A DNA stretch of 46,981 nt from Nitrospira sp. (GTDB lineage: Bacteria; Nitrospirota; Nitrospiria; SBBL01; JAADHI01), in contig JALUVJ010000080.1 of assembly GCA_027020665.1 (NCBI GenBank), positions 1 to 46,981 of the forward strand. The letters run 5' to 3'. Under the pieces are notes generated by a model. That model was given only the letters and a program-made list of their open reading frames with translations, was not told the DNA's origin and did no database searches. Numbering within the stretch: position 1 is the stretch's first letter; each line of letters opens with the position of its first letter. Position numbers and translations under genes: made by a program. Positions 1-10,860 of this stretch are shown piece after piece.

Positions 1-168
1 CTCATGGCCCACCTTTTTTCAGTTGTCCGGAAATTGGCCGAAACAAAAGGGCTGCGGGACAGCGGCTTTAGAACGGTCATCAATTCCGGAGAACGTGCCG
101 GCCAGAGCGTCTTTCATCTGCACCTGCATTTGATGGGGGGCCGGGTTTTCCAGTGGCCCCCCGGATGA
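1..168 (+). CDS. HIT family (Hint-like) nucleotide-binding protein, C-terminal part (5' truncated by window edge)
   Basis: Frame 1 reads ...GLRDSGFRTVINSGERAGQSVFHLHLHLMGGRVFQWPPG*, containing the HxHxH histidine triad typical of HIT/HinT proteins. Confidence 0.9.
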   Translation, partial: LMAHLFSVVRKLAETKGLRDSGFRTVINSGERAGQSVFHLHLHLMGGRVFQWPPG

Positions 169-207
169 CCCCCTGCTTCCAGGGGCTGAATCAACGGCCT
201 TGAAGCT

Positions 208-247
208 AAACAAAGGGCGGATTGAATAATCAACCCGCCCTTTGTTT
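208..247. terminator. Probable bidirectional rho-independent terminator between convergent HIT gene and glnK
   Basis: 13-bp stem aaacaaagggcgg / ccgccctttgttt with flanking A and T runs, between convergent genes. Confidence 0.75.
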
Positions 248-273
248 TTCAAAACAATGCGCGTTCAGAAGAT

Positions 274-1979
<1,706 letters not shown>

Positions 1980-2126
1980 TCATTGCTCCTTTAGTTGTGT
2001 TAAACATCGTGAATACTCCCCATTGAGTTAAGTTGGCGCTCTTCTTTGAGCGTTAATGGAAGGACTTTCACTCCTCAAAATTGGACGGAGGAGACCCAAT
2101 CCTTAAATAGCCATCGTCTTTTATTT

Positions 2127-2381
2127 TTAAAAATGATTCCACGTTTCAAGCATGATTTTATGGGCTACAATTTCTTCAACTTCCTGAATCATTAATTTAA
2201 GTTGAGGAACAGAATATTCTACGTTCGATGGAATTGTTAGTCGATTTTCCTTATAAACCATAAATTGATGCCGACTCCCGGAAAAAGGGCCGTCAAAACC
2301 CATTTTTCGCAATTTTCGTATAAAATCTTTGCGCTTACAAGGTATCCACCGGCTCACGGACCAACTCTCGATTAAGATCAA
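2127..2381 (-). CDS. hicA: HicA-family mRNA interferase toxin (start uncertain)
   Basis: CKRKDFIRKLRKMGFDGPFSGSRHQFMVYKENRLTIPSNVEYSVPQLKLMIQEVEEI: HicA dsRBD-like core with GxxHxF; overlaps 3' end of the HicB-like ORF. Confidence 0.8.
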   Translation of the reverse strand: MILIESWSVSRWIPCKRKDFIRKLRKMGFDGPFSGSRHQFMVYKENRLTIPSNVEYSVPQLKLMIQEVEEIVAHKIMLETWNHF

Positions 2382-2625
2382 TACCTGAAATTACAGGCAA
2401 GGAATGCCCAAGCTTGAGTGCGACGAGAATCCAGTCTTCCAAAACAGAACGCAGTTCATTTTCGCATCCACGAAGCGTATCGCTGAACGAGAGAACACCC
2501 TTGCATCCGGGGATTCGGCCGCTGAAGTTCCCATCTTCAAGTTTGTCGTAAACCGCCTGTGATAAAGCTTGTTCAATATATCCGCTCAGTATGCACTCTG
2601 TCGCCATACGCCGTCCCTTTTTCAT
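2335..2625 (-). CDS. hicB: HicB-family antitoxin (start at 2625 or 2607)
   Basis: 96 aa with IPGCKGVLSFSDTLRGCENELRSVLEDWILVALKLGHSLPVISG: HicB partial RNase H fold; upstream of and overlapping hicA. Confidence 0.78.
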   Translation of the reverse strand: MKKGRRMATECILSGYIEQALSQAVYDKLEDGNFSGRIPGCKGVLSFSDTLRGCENELRSVLEDWILVALKLGHSLPVISGIDLNRELVREPVDTL

Positions 2626-2838
2626 TCAAGCAAAAGTAACCGTCCTTTTGGTTTTGGAATCTCAACCTGATCTTCTTTAGCCGTTTTGATCCGGAGTGTG
2701 ATTGTGCTTTCGACATTTTCAATCGCTTCTTCTTTTGAAACCGAGTGAAAGCAATAAGGCGACCACGTCGTTGAATGAAAGATTGTAATCTGCCTGTCCG
2801 GATAAAACTCTCTTTAAAGTTTTCTCCTTTTTTCCCAT
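2622..2838 (-). pseudogene. Degenerate second hicA/hicB locus: HicA N-terminus joined to HicB C-terminus in another frame
   Basis: Minus strand reads MGKKEKTLKRVLSGQADYNLSFNDVVALLLSLGFKRRSD* (HicA-like N-term), and the overlapping frame continues as VSKEEAIENVESTITLRIKTAKEDQVEIPKPKGRLLLLE* (HicB-like C-term). Confidence 0.6.
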
Positions 2839-2866
2839 AAGATCAAACGAAACCCGGCAGTGCGTG

Positions 2867-2911
2867 CGTTTCAAATGGCGGGAGAAATTATTTCTCCCGC
2901 CATTTGAAACG
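2867..2911. repeat. Perfect inverted repeat, 21-bp arms, 3-nt loop
   Basis: cgtttcaaatggcgggagaaa-tta-tttctcccgccatttgaaacg. Confidence 0.95.
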
Positions 2912-2936
2912 TGCATCCCCCAGATGGGGGATGCAC
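2911..2936. repeat. Perfect inverted repeat, 11-bp arms, 4-nt loop, abutting the previous one
   Basis: gtgcatccccc-agat-gggggatgcac. Confidence 0.95.
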
Positions 2937-2955
2937 GGGTCTTACAAAGTGTTGC

Positions 2956-3984
2956 TTAAAACAAGGCGACAAATTGAAGCGTAGTCGCATCAGTGGAGTT
3001 GGCTCCGGCAACGTCCGGATCATCATCTCTCCACTCCAGTTTCACTTTGAGATTTTCTTCCAAGCTACAGAGTAAAGCAATGGTGAGTGAAGTCGGTTCT
3101 GCTGTGACACCATCTGTTTCAACTGTGTCGTATCGGACAGTTGCACCATGCTTACCATGCATTGCATTGAGGGTAATTCCCATCCCGTCCTGCTTTTCAT
3201 TGGTGACATACTCAAGGGCATATAACAGAGAAAGGTCTTCTGACGGCATAATCGTCCCTGAAAGAATAATGTCGAGAGTATCTTCATTTGGCTTGATGCC
3301 AGAGCCAAGATAACCAATGGACAATCCCACTTCAGGCATTGGCGTGATGGCAAGTGTAGCACCGAGGGTATTTTCTTCACCGACAGAATTTACCGGAGGT
3401 GTTGCTGTTGGAGCGTTTGTTGCGAAAGGCACAGGATCTCTCCAGTCGTTTGTAAAGAGAAGGCTTCCACTGACCATGTCCGTTCCACCCGCAAGCTGGA
3501 TGCCCGCCAGGTTGGAAGGCACCATGTTAAAAAGCTGTCCGTTGGAAACCTGGAGTTTGTCCGGGGCATCCTGGGATTCAAAGCCCACAGGGGAATTGAA
3601 GATACCGCCGGTCAACGTCAGTCCGAGCTCTTGTCCGACAGGAAGCATCCAGTCAAATCTCATTTGCTCGACGTCATCTGCGGCGATATTGTTACCGGTG
3701 CCGTTGAAATCAAGATCCAGTCTGACTGTAACCGAGCCCACGGTTTTCTCGAAGTCCACCTCGGCATAGGGCACGTTGAATTGCATCTCTTTGCAATTTG
3801 TGCTATTTGCATTTCCGTTCGTATCCGAGCATTGATTATCATTGGCTTCGCTCGACACATAAAAATCAATTGCACCAAAACCGCTGACTTTCAAATCGTC
3901 GGCATCAGCATAGCTTAAGCCTGCTCCGCCAACAATCATTGCCCCGGCGGCAAATAAACTCAAAACAGCATTGCTTTTTTTCAT
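2956..3984 (-). CDS. Outer-membrane porin-like beta-barrel protein
   Basis: Signal peptide MKKSNAVLSLFAAGAMIVGGAGLSYADA; DDLKVSGFGAIDFYV start; alternating beta-strand pattern; terminal aromatic ...TTLQFVALF. Confidence 0.75.
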   Translation of the reverse strand: MKKSNAVLSLFAAGAMIVGGAGLSYADADDLKVSGFGAIDFYVSSEANDNQCSDTNGNANSTNCKEMQFNVPYAEVDFEKTVGSVTVRLDLDFNGTGNNIAADDVEQMRFDWMLPVGQELGLTLTGGIFNSPVGFESQDAPDKLQVSNGQLFNMVPSNLAGIQLAGGTDMVSGSLLFTNDWRDPVPFATNAPTATPPVNSVGEENTLGATLAITPMPEVGLSIGYLGSGIKPNEDTLDIILSGTIMPSEDLSLLYALEYVTNEKQDGMGITLNAMHGKHGATVRYDTVETDGVTAEPTSLTIALLCSLEENLKVKLEWRDDDPDVAGANSTDATTLQFVALF

Positions 3985-4181
3985 TCGATTTTCTCCTTGT
4001 CCCATATTAAGTTGAAATCGCTTCACAAATCTTATCTGCTTGATGTGTATATCCTTTGGTCAAGTATCTCTCCCCCCCAATTGTCCAGCAGACTGTAGAC
4101 GGCGGCATCATAACAACATCTTCTAAAAAAAAACAAGTAAAAAATCTTCTTATTAATCATTATCTTAACTTGTCCATTTTC

Positions 4182-5171
4182 TTAGACAGGCTCTTTCGAA
4201 GCAAGCGCGTATTTCTTCATTTTATAAGCCACCTGGCGGGGCGTCAGTCCCAGCAAGCGACCCGCCTTGGCCTGTACCCAGGCACAACGCTCCAGAGCTT
4301 CTTTCAACGCCTCTCTTTCGATGTCTTGCATCGAATCGGACAAGGAGCCTTGTTGTTTATCCCGTTTAGGTTTTATCGTGACTTGTTGAATATCATTAAA
4401 ATAAGCGGACATCCCGTTTGGAATATTTTTCAAAGTCACGGGCCCGCCGCGCGTAAGCACCACGAGGCGTTCCATGCAATTTTCCAATTCGCGGACATTG
4501 CCGGGCCAGTGATAACGCGACAAAAGATCAATCATTTCCCGGGAAAGGACGACGGTTTTTTCATTTTCCGCGTTAAACTTGTCAAGAAAATATCGGACCA
4601 AAGGCCCGATATCTTCAACACGTTCGCGAAGCGGCGGAATCTGAATGGGGATAACGCTCAATCGGTAATAAAGGTCTTGACGGTATAAACCCTCAAGAAT
4701 GGCTTTTTCGAGATCGCGATGCGTTGCGGCAATGACACGCACATCCACCGAAAGCGTCTGTGTGCCGCCCACACGCTCGAATTCCATTTCCTGGATCACG
4801 CGCAAAAGCTTGACCTGCACGGACAAAGGCAGATCCCCCACTTCGTCCAAAAAAATCGTGCCGCGATGGGCCAACTCAAAACGGCCTTTTTTCATTTGAA
4901 CGGCACCCGTAAACGCCCCTTTTTCGTGGCCGAAGAGTTCGCTCTCAATCAAGGTTTCGGAGAGCGCGGCGCAATTCACACGAATGAAAGGCTTCTTTGC
5001 ACGCGGACTGCGCGCATGAATCAGTTGAGCGATGAGTTCTTTGCCTGTCCCGCTTTCTCCCCGAATCAACACAGTCGCCTTGCTCCGCCCCACAAGCAGC
5101 AAGTCATTGTAAATCTCGCGCATGGCGGGACTTGCGCCAACGAGGGGATTAGAAGCAACAGAGACGGGCAC
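4182..5171 (-). CDS. Sigma54-dependent transcriptional activator, NifA-like, without an N-terminal GAF domain
   Basis: AAA+ domain with [24 protein letters not shown]-terminal Fis-type [33 protein letters not shown] resembling NifA; only about 10 residues precede the AAA+ domain. Confidence 0.88.
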   Translation of the reverse strand: MPVSVASNPLVGASPAMREIYNDLLLVGRSKATVLIRGESGTGKELIAQLIHARSPRAKKPFIRVNCAALSETLIESELFGHEKGAFTGAVQMKKGRFELAHRGTIFLDEVGDLPLSVQVKLLRVIQEMEFERVGGTQTLSVDVRVIAATHRDLEKAILEGLYRQDLYYRLSVIPIQIPPLRERVEDIGPLVRYFLDKFNAENEKTVVLSREMIDLLSRYHWPGNVRELENCMERLVVLTRGGPVTLKNIPNGMSAYFNDIQQVTIKPKRDKQQGSLSDSMQDIEREALKEALERCAWVQAKAGRLLGLTPRQVAYKMKKYALASKEPV

Positions 5172-5379
5172 GGTCTGATTTCCTCAATAAAATCAAGATT
5201 GACAAGAGATAATACAGGAGGCAAAAAAAAACGCCCCACTCAAAAACTTTATCTTTTTGAATAGGACGCCATCGTCCGACTGATCGATCTCGGTGAACAG
5301 TTTTGGAGGTATTTTACGCATTCCGCGCATCTTCTGTCAAGAACCTGAATTCCGTGATTGCTGATTTTGGGAAGAACGC

Positions 5380-5408
5380 TTGACACGCCATTCGGCAGTC
5401 CCTACGAT
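5380..5408 (+). promoter_or_regulatory. Candidate sigma70 promoter for relA/spoT
   Basis: TTGACA-N17-TACGAT upstream of the RelA ORF. Confidence 0.6.
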
Positions 5409-5465
5409 ATTGAAGAAACCCTTTGAAAAAAGGACGCTTTTTTATATTGAGGCAATCCGGGCACG

Positions 5466-7649
5466 ATGGTCACAAGTCTTAAAAGAAAGGGAGCCAAAAA
5501 GGTGGCGAAACAGATCTCGGTCGATGTTTTAATCAAACGACTTCGTTCATACAATAAAGAGGTGGACACCGCGCGATTAAAAAAAGCCTATGCCTTTGCG
5601 GATAAGGCCCATCAGGGCCAGCAACGAAAGTCGGGAGAACCCTACCTTTTTCACCCCATTGAAGTTGCGGTTATTTTAACGGACCTTAAGCTGGATCTTC
5701 AGTCTGTCATTGCGGGGCTTTTGCACGACGTTGTCGAAGATACGGCCTTTACCGCGGAAACCCTTAAAAAGGAATTTGGTGAAGAAGTCGCCTTCCTCGT
5801 TGAAGGTGTTACAAAAATAGGGAAGATCGTTTTCAAAAGTACGCAGGAAAAACAGGCTGAGAATTTCAGAAAGATGATTATTTCGATGTCGAGTGACATC
5901 CGCGTCCTGCTGATTAAGCTCGCTGACCGGATGCACAACATGCGAACCCTTGATGCCCTTCAGGAGGAAAAACAGGAACGCATCGCCAGAGAAACATTGG
6001 AAATTTACGCGCCGTTGGCAAATCGTCTGGGGATTGGCTGGGTGAAAAACGAACTTGAAGATCTTTGTCTGAAAGCCCTCAAGCCCGATGTTTACCAAAA
6101 CCTGGTCAAAAATTTAAAAGCCGGAAGCGGAGGAAGAAAACGCTATATTAAGTCTGTTGTTTCCACGGTTCAAAAAACATTAAAAGAAAACAACTTCAAA
6201 TGCGAAATCTACGGCCGTTCAAAACATTTTTTTGGTATTTACCGAAAGATGGAACGTCAGGGGATTCCCTTTGAAGAGGTTTATGACCTCATGGGCATCC
6301 GCATTCTGACGGATTCCAAAATGACGTGCTACGCCGTACTGGGACTCATTCATTCCCTTTGGCGACCGCTCCCCGGACGCTTTAAAGACTACATCGCCAT
6401 TCCAAAATCAAATCTCTACCAATCCCTGCATACGACGGTCATTGGCCCGGAAGGCAAACATGTCGAATTCCAAATCCGAAGCCGTGAAATGCACAAAGTT
6501 GCGGAAGAAGGCATTGCCGCGCATTGGGTTTATAAAGAAGGCGGCACGATTCATTCAAAAGATGAGCGGATCTTTGCCTGGCTGCGTCAACTCTTGGAGT
6601 GGCAGCGTGAACTGCCGGACACCCGCCAATTCATGACCTCGGTTAAAAACGATCTCTTTCATAATGTTGTGTTTGTGTTTAGTCCAAAAGGGGATTTAAC
6701 CGAGTTGATTAAGGGGTCGACGCCCATCGATTTTGCTTATGCCGTGCACACCGAAATCGGTAAACATTGTGTGGGGGCAAAAATCAACGGCATGATTGCT
6801 CCCCTGCGTCAGCCACTTCGAAACGGCGACACCGTTGAAGTGCTGACCTCTCCCGCGCAAAAACCGAACAAAGATTGGCTCAAGTTTGTCAAAACTTCGA
6901 AGGCCAAAGCAAAAATAAAACATTTTATCGGTTTGCAGGAGCGTGCGCAAAGCCTGGATTTCGGCCGAAAAATCCTTGAGCGCGAATGCCGCAAAAAAAA
7001 GCTGAGCCCCTCCGAAACCCTCAAATCCAAAGAATTGTTAAACGGAGTCAAAGACCAAGGCATTACAACCATCGGAGATCTTTTGATTGCGATTGGTTAC
7101 GGTAAAATTTCAGCGCATCAAGTGCTTCGAAACCTGTTGCCCAAATCGCAGATCAAGGAAGGCATTACCGAAAAACTTATTCGGAAAACGGGCTTAGGAC
7201 AGAGTGAAGTCAAAGTCAAAGGCATGGACGATATTTTAATTCATCTCTCGAAATGTTGTAATCCCGTGCCGGGAGAGGAAATCATCGGGTTTATCACGCG
7301 CGGACGGGGCCTCTCCGTTCATGCGGCGGACTGCACAAACCTGGACGAATTGGATGCCGATAAAGAACGTCTTGTTCATGTGGACTGGGACAAAACATTC
7401 AAAGGCAAACACTCTATTGACATTTCCGTGCTCACACTCGACCGGCCCGGATTGCTTGCTGCCGTGACCTCGGCCATTTCGGACGCGGGCGCAAACATCA
7501 GCCATGCAGAGATTAAAACCACGGAAGATCAAAAGGGCAACTTCCAGATCATTGTGGACATTTCCAATATCAAACACCTCGAAAAAGTTCTCAAAAAAGT
7601 CGAAAGTCTGGATGGGGTCTTACAGGCCCGGCGTCTCCGAAAAGCTTAA
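5466..7649 (+). CDS. spoT: Bifunctional (p)ppGpp synthetase/hydrolase (RelA/SpoT family); GTG at 5502 is an alternative start
   Basis: HD hydrolase motif LLHDVVEDT, synthetase region YGRSKHFFGIYRKM...YDLMGIRILTDS, TGS domain and C-terminal ACT domain. Confidence 0.95.
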   Translation: MVTSLKRKGAKKVAKQISVDVLIKRLRSYNKEVDTARLKKAYAFADKAHQGQQRKSGEPYLFHPIEVAVILTDLKLDLQSVIAGLLHDVVEDTAFTAETLKKEFGEEVAFLVEGVTKIGKIVFKSTQEKQAENFRKMIISMSSDIRVLLIKLADRMHNMRTLDALQEEKQERIARETLEIYAPLANRLGIGWVKNELEDLCLKALKPDVYQNLVKNLKAGSGGRKRYIKSVVSTVQKTLKENNFKCEIYGRSKHFFGIYRKMERQGIPFEEVYDLMGIRILTDSKMTCYAVLGLIHSLWRPLPGRFKDYIAIPKSNLYQSLHTTVIGPEGKHVEFQIRSREMHKVAEEGIAAHWVYKEGGTIHSKDERIFAWLRQLLEWQRELPDTRQFMTSVKNDLFHNVVFVFSPKGDLTELIKGSTPIDFAYAVHTEIGKHCVGAKINGMIAPLRQPLRNGDTVEVLTSPAQKPNKDWLKFVKTSKAKAKIKHFIGLQERAQSLDFGRKILERECRKKKLSPSETLKSKELLNGVKDQGITTIGDLLIAIGYGKISAHQVLRNLLPKSQIKEGITEKLIRKTGLGQSEVKVKGMDDILIHLSKCCNPVPGEEIIGFITRGRGLSVHAADCTNLDELDADKERLVHVDWDKTFKGKHSIDISVLTLDRPGLLAAVTSAISDAGANISHAEIKTTEDQKGNFQIIVDISNIKHLEKVLKKVESLDGVLQARRLRKA

Positions 7650-7984
7650 AAGATTAAGGAAGCTTGCACGGTCCGTCCCGGAAAAGGGAGCGGGGGGATG
7701 GCGGATAAACATCGCTTGCCTTCATAAACCCGTGCCCCTTTCTTTGCGGAGCCCCGCAATAATCCCTGTTCCTCCGATCCCACCCAATATAAAATAAAGC
7801 ATACGGCAATATTTTCCCTTTCACCCCTCCCCAAATAGCAATAAATAGGCCAAACAGAGAAACACACATAAGTAATTGATAAATAAGCTAAAAATACTAA
7901 AGCACCCAGAATGAGCAAGGTTTTATTGTCATATTGAAGTGGGGCGGGCGACAAAATCGGGGCAAATCCCCCAATGTGCTTGAC

Positions 7985-9400
7985 TCAGAGCTTCCTTGTT
8001 TTAGGCGGCGGGACGAGATTGTATTTTTCCATGCGATAACGCAGGGTATCCCTGGAAAAACCAAGTAATTTCGCCGCATTGCTGACATTCCAGTTTGTCC
8101 GTTCGAGGGCCTGAAGGACAAAGTGCCGCTCGACAACCTCCATCGCAATCCCTTCCGCAGGCAAGTGAAATTGCCCCGCGCCGCCTGCGCCTTTTTTATC
8201 AATCTCTTGCCGTTTTAAAAAACCGGGATTGAGCCGGATGTCTTCTGCGCGGATGCTTTCCCGCTCCGAGAGAAAAACAAGCTGTTCGATAAAGTTGCGC
8301 AGTTCACGCACGTTGCCCGGCCAGGCATGGGACAATAACAGTTTTTCCGCCTCGGGCGTGAAGCCCTTGATCTTTTTTCTGTACCGTTTGCATTGTTTGG
8401 CAAGAAAATGATCGGCCAAAAAGAGGATATCCCGGCCCAGCGTTCTTAAAGGCGGTGATTTGATATGAATCATGTTGAGGCGAAAGTAAAGGTCAGATCG
8501 AAACCGCCCGTCTCGCACCAGGGTCTCCAGGGATTGATTCGTTGCCGCAATGATGCGCACGTCCACCTTTTTTTCCCGGAGACTGCCCAGGCGCCGGATG
8601 ACCTTTTCTTCCAAGGCTTTGAGAAGTTTGGCTTGCAGGGAAATATGAATGTCCCCGATCTCATCCAAAAAAAGCGTTCCCTGGTCTGCGGCCTCGAACA
8701 GCCCGCATTTTTTTTCTTTGGCATCGGTAAAGGCACCGCGTTCATAACCGAAGAGTTCCGCCTCTAAAAGCTGTTCGGGAATGGAAGAGCAGTTGACTTC
8801 GATAAAGGGCATTTTCCTTCTGGGCCCCCCGTAGTGCAGTGCGCGCGCGATGAGTTCCTTTCCGGTGCCCGTTTCGCCCGTAATGAGAACGGCGGGCGGC
8901 GCCCCTTCGGTAAGCAATTGCTCCGAACGGTTCAAATTATCGATCTGTTTTCTTAAGTTCAGCATTTCCTTGGATTCGCCGAGCAGGGTCTCACCGGCCT
9001 CTTTCTCCTGATAATAAGAAAGGGCGCCCTGTATGCGCGATTGGCCGATGGCCGCATCCAATAGAACCCTTAATTCCTTCAGCACAAGCGGTTTACTCAA
9101 AAAATCATAAGCGCCGGCCTTCATCACATCAACGGCTGTCTGTATTTGCCCGTGCGCGGTCATGATAATCACGATGACCGGCGCATCAATTTTTTTGATT
9201 TTGCCTAAAATATCGATGCCGTCGGCGTCCGGCAGTTGAAGATCCAACAAAACCAGATCCGGTTTAAAAGCCTCCACTTCACGAAGCCCGCTTGCGCCGT
9301 TTGCGGCGATCCGGACATCATATTGATATCCCTCCAGATAGCGTTTGATATTTTTTGCCAGGGTCGGCTCATCTTCAATGACAAGAATTCCGTGTGACAT
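7985..9400 (-). CDS. NtrC-family sigma54-dependent response regulator (REC-AAA+-Fis HTH)
   Basis: REC domain MSHGILVIEDEPTLAKNI...; AAA+ GETGTGKE, GAFTDA, FLDEIGDI; HTH NWNVSNAAKLLGFSRDTLRYRMEKYNL. Confidence 0.94.
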   Translation of the reverse strand: MSHGILVIEDEPTLAKNIKRYLEGYQYDVRIAANGASGLREVEAFKPDLVLLDLQLPDADGIDILGKIKKIDAPVIVIIMTAHGQIQTAVDVMKAGAYDFLSKPLVLKELRVLLDAAIGQSRIQGALSYYQEKEAGETLLGESKEMLNLRKQIDNLNRSEQLLTEGAPPAVLITGETGTGKELIARALHYGGPRRKMPFIEVNCSSIPEQLLEAELFGYERGAFTDAKEKKCGLFEAADQGTLFLDEIGDIHISLQAKLLKALEEKVIRRLGSLREKKVDVRIIAATNQSLETLVRDGRFRSDLYFRLNMIHIKSPPLRTLGRDILFLADHFLAKQCKRYRKKIKGFTPEAEKLLLSHAWPGNVRELRNFIEQLVFLSERESIRAEDIRLNPGFLKRQEIDKKGAGGAGQFHLPAEGIAMEVVERHFVLQALERTNWNVSNAAKLLGFSRDTLRYRMEKYNLVPPPKTRKL

Positions 9401-9421
9401 GGCACTCCTTATATGGTTTAT

Positions 9422-10792
9422 TCAGAATTTCCCGAGGGTGGCAAGGGGAATCCGAATGCGGACCGTCGTTCCCCGACCTGCTTCACTCTCCAAGAAAACC
9501 TTTCCATTGTAACGGCGGATAATCCGCTTGACCAGGGACAGCCCGACGCCGGTTCCGGTCCGTTTTGTTGTATAAAACGGCTTGAACACTTTTTTAATTT
9601 GATCTTTTGGAACCCCGGTTCCGGTATCGCGAATACTGATCTCAAGGCAGCCTTCGTCCCGAAGGTAGGAACTCTTGGCAAAGATTTTTCCGCCGACGGG
9701 CATGGCATCGATGGCATTGTGAACGAGATTAATCAATACGTGGCGCAGCGGGGCTTCGTCGGCTTTAATTTTTGGAAGCGTTTCCTGCAAATCAAGGAAG
9801 AGCTCGATTTCACGCGCATTCATTTTTCGTTCAAGGGTTTCGAAGGTGCTTCGAATCACATCATTGATTTGAATCGCAGAGGATGTGCCGAAGGATAACT
9901 GCGCATAAGCAAGCAATTCGCCGATCCAGCCGGTGATACGGTCAACCTCTAAAATAATATCCTTCGCTATTTCGGGATAGGGCTGTGGCGAATGGCTTTC
10001 CAATGCTACTTCCGCAGAGGATCGGATGGCCGCCAAAGGGTTTCGAATGGCATGGGCAACCGCCGAGGACATCTCTCCGATGGCCACCATCGTTTCCGAT
10101 TCGACCAATTGTTGTTGCTGTTTATAAATCGTATGGGTCGCGCGCTTCACAATCCAATAAAGCACGGCAAAGAGAAAAAGCCCGCCCAAACCCGCACTCA
10201 GCCAAATCAGTTGATTCCCTTTTTTGATGGCCTCGGATAAAGTCGCGGGGGTCTTGTAGATTTCAAAGGCGCCCACGACCTTATCCCCGCGCGTATTCCA
10301 GATGGGAAGGTAAACTTCGGCAAAATAAGGCACGTTTTCATCAAAGACATGTTCCCCTTTGGCGGGTTTCCCCGAATAACCGCTCGTAACCGCGAGTGTG
10401 CCGGAAAGTGCTATCATGAGTTCCGGATTCGGCATGAAGCTGTGTCCGATTAAACGCGCATCGTCCGACCAAAGCACCCTGCCTTGTTTGTTGTAGGCTT
10501 TGACACGCACGACTTCGGGCATGGCTGAAATGCGTTTGAACAGGTTTTCAAAGACCCTTTTGGCCTCGCCGTCATCCGCCTCTTCAAAATAAATACTCCC
10601 GTGCGCGGCCTTGGTGAGACTTTGAACAAATTGCATCGTAATCAAGCCGTCACGTTCCAGCATATTTTTGGTTAGAAATTCCGAAAGCAAAAAGCCTGAA
10701 ATCGTTGAGATCAACACGATACAGACGAAGCTAAGGACGCCGTACCAACGTAAAAGATTAAAAGGAGAGACTTTTTTAGAAAAAAATGCCAT
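9422..10792 (-). CDS. Membrane-bound sensor histidine kinase, cognate partner of the response regulator
   Basis: N-terminal TM plus extracytoplasmic region, H-box HAIRNPLAAIRSSAEVALES, N-box NLVHNAIDAMP, G-boxes DTGTGVP and GTGVGLSLVKRI. Confidence 0.93.
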   Translation of the reverse strand: MAFFSKKVSPFNLLRWYGVLSFVCIVLISTISGFLLSEFLTKNMLERDGLITMQFVQSLTKAAHGSIYFEEADDGEAKRVFENLFKRISAMPEVVRVKAYNKQGRVLWSDDARLIGHSFMPNPELMIALSGTLAVTSGYSGKPAKGEHVFDENVPYFAEVYLPIWNTRGDKVVGAFEIYKTPATLSEAIKKGNQLIWLSAGLGGLFLFAVLYWIVKRATHTIYKQQQQLVESETMVAIGEMSSAVAHAIRNPLAAIRSSAEVALESHSPQPYPEIAKDIILEVDRITGWIGELLAYAQLSFGTSSAIQINDVIRSTFETLERKMNAREIELFLDLQETLPKIKADEAPLRHVLINLVHNAIDAMPVGGKIFAKSSYLRDEGCLEISIRDTGTGVPKDQIKKVFKPFYTTKRTGTGVGLSLVKRIIRRYNGKVFLESEAGRGTTVRIRIPLATLGKF

Positions 10793-10860
10793 CGTCCGGG
10801 AACCCCTATTCGGCCACTTTACCCGATAAGACAAAGCATGTCCATATCATACAATCCTTT

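Noticed and set aside
2081-2095. Short stem ctcctc/gaggag near 2071-2094 upstream of amtB as a riboswitch or terminator
   Set aside because: Six-bp stem only, no T-tract, no recognised riboswitch motif.
1980-2126. Search for sigma54 promoter upstream of amtB-glnK
   Set aside because: No GG-N10-GC element with acceptable flanks found on the minus strand in this region.
4056-4688. 210-aa plus-strand ORF
   Set aside because: Lies antisense to the NifA-like gene; no recognisable protein features.
7646-7954. 102-aa minus-strand ORF with two hydrophobic stretches
   Set aside because: Overlapping alternative frames look equally plausible, no clear RBS or family; retained only as possible decayed membrane gene.
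7985-10792. Interpretation as PrsK/PrsR of a PEP-CTERM/exosortase EPS system
   Set aside because: No exosortase, PEP-CTERM proteins or other EpsH-type genes in window, and kinase architecture (extracytoplasmic sensor, PilS/NtrB-like core) does not specifically match PrsK.
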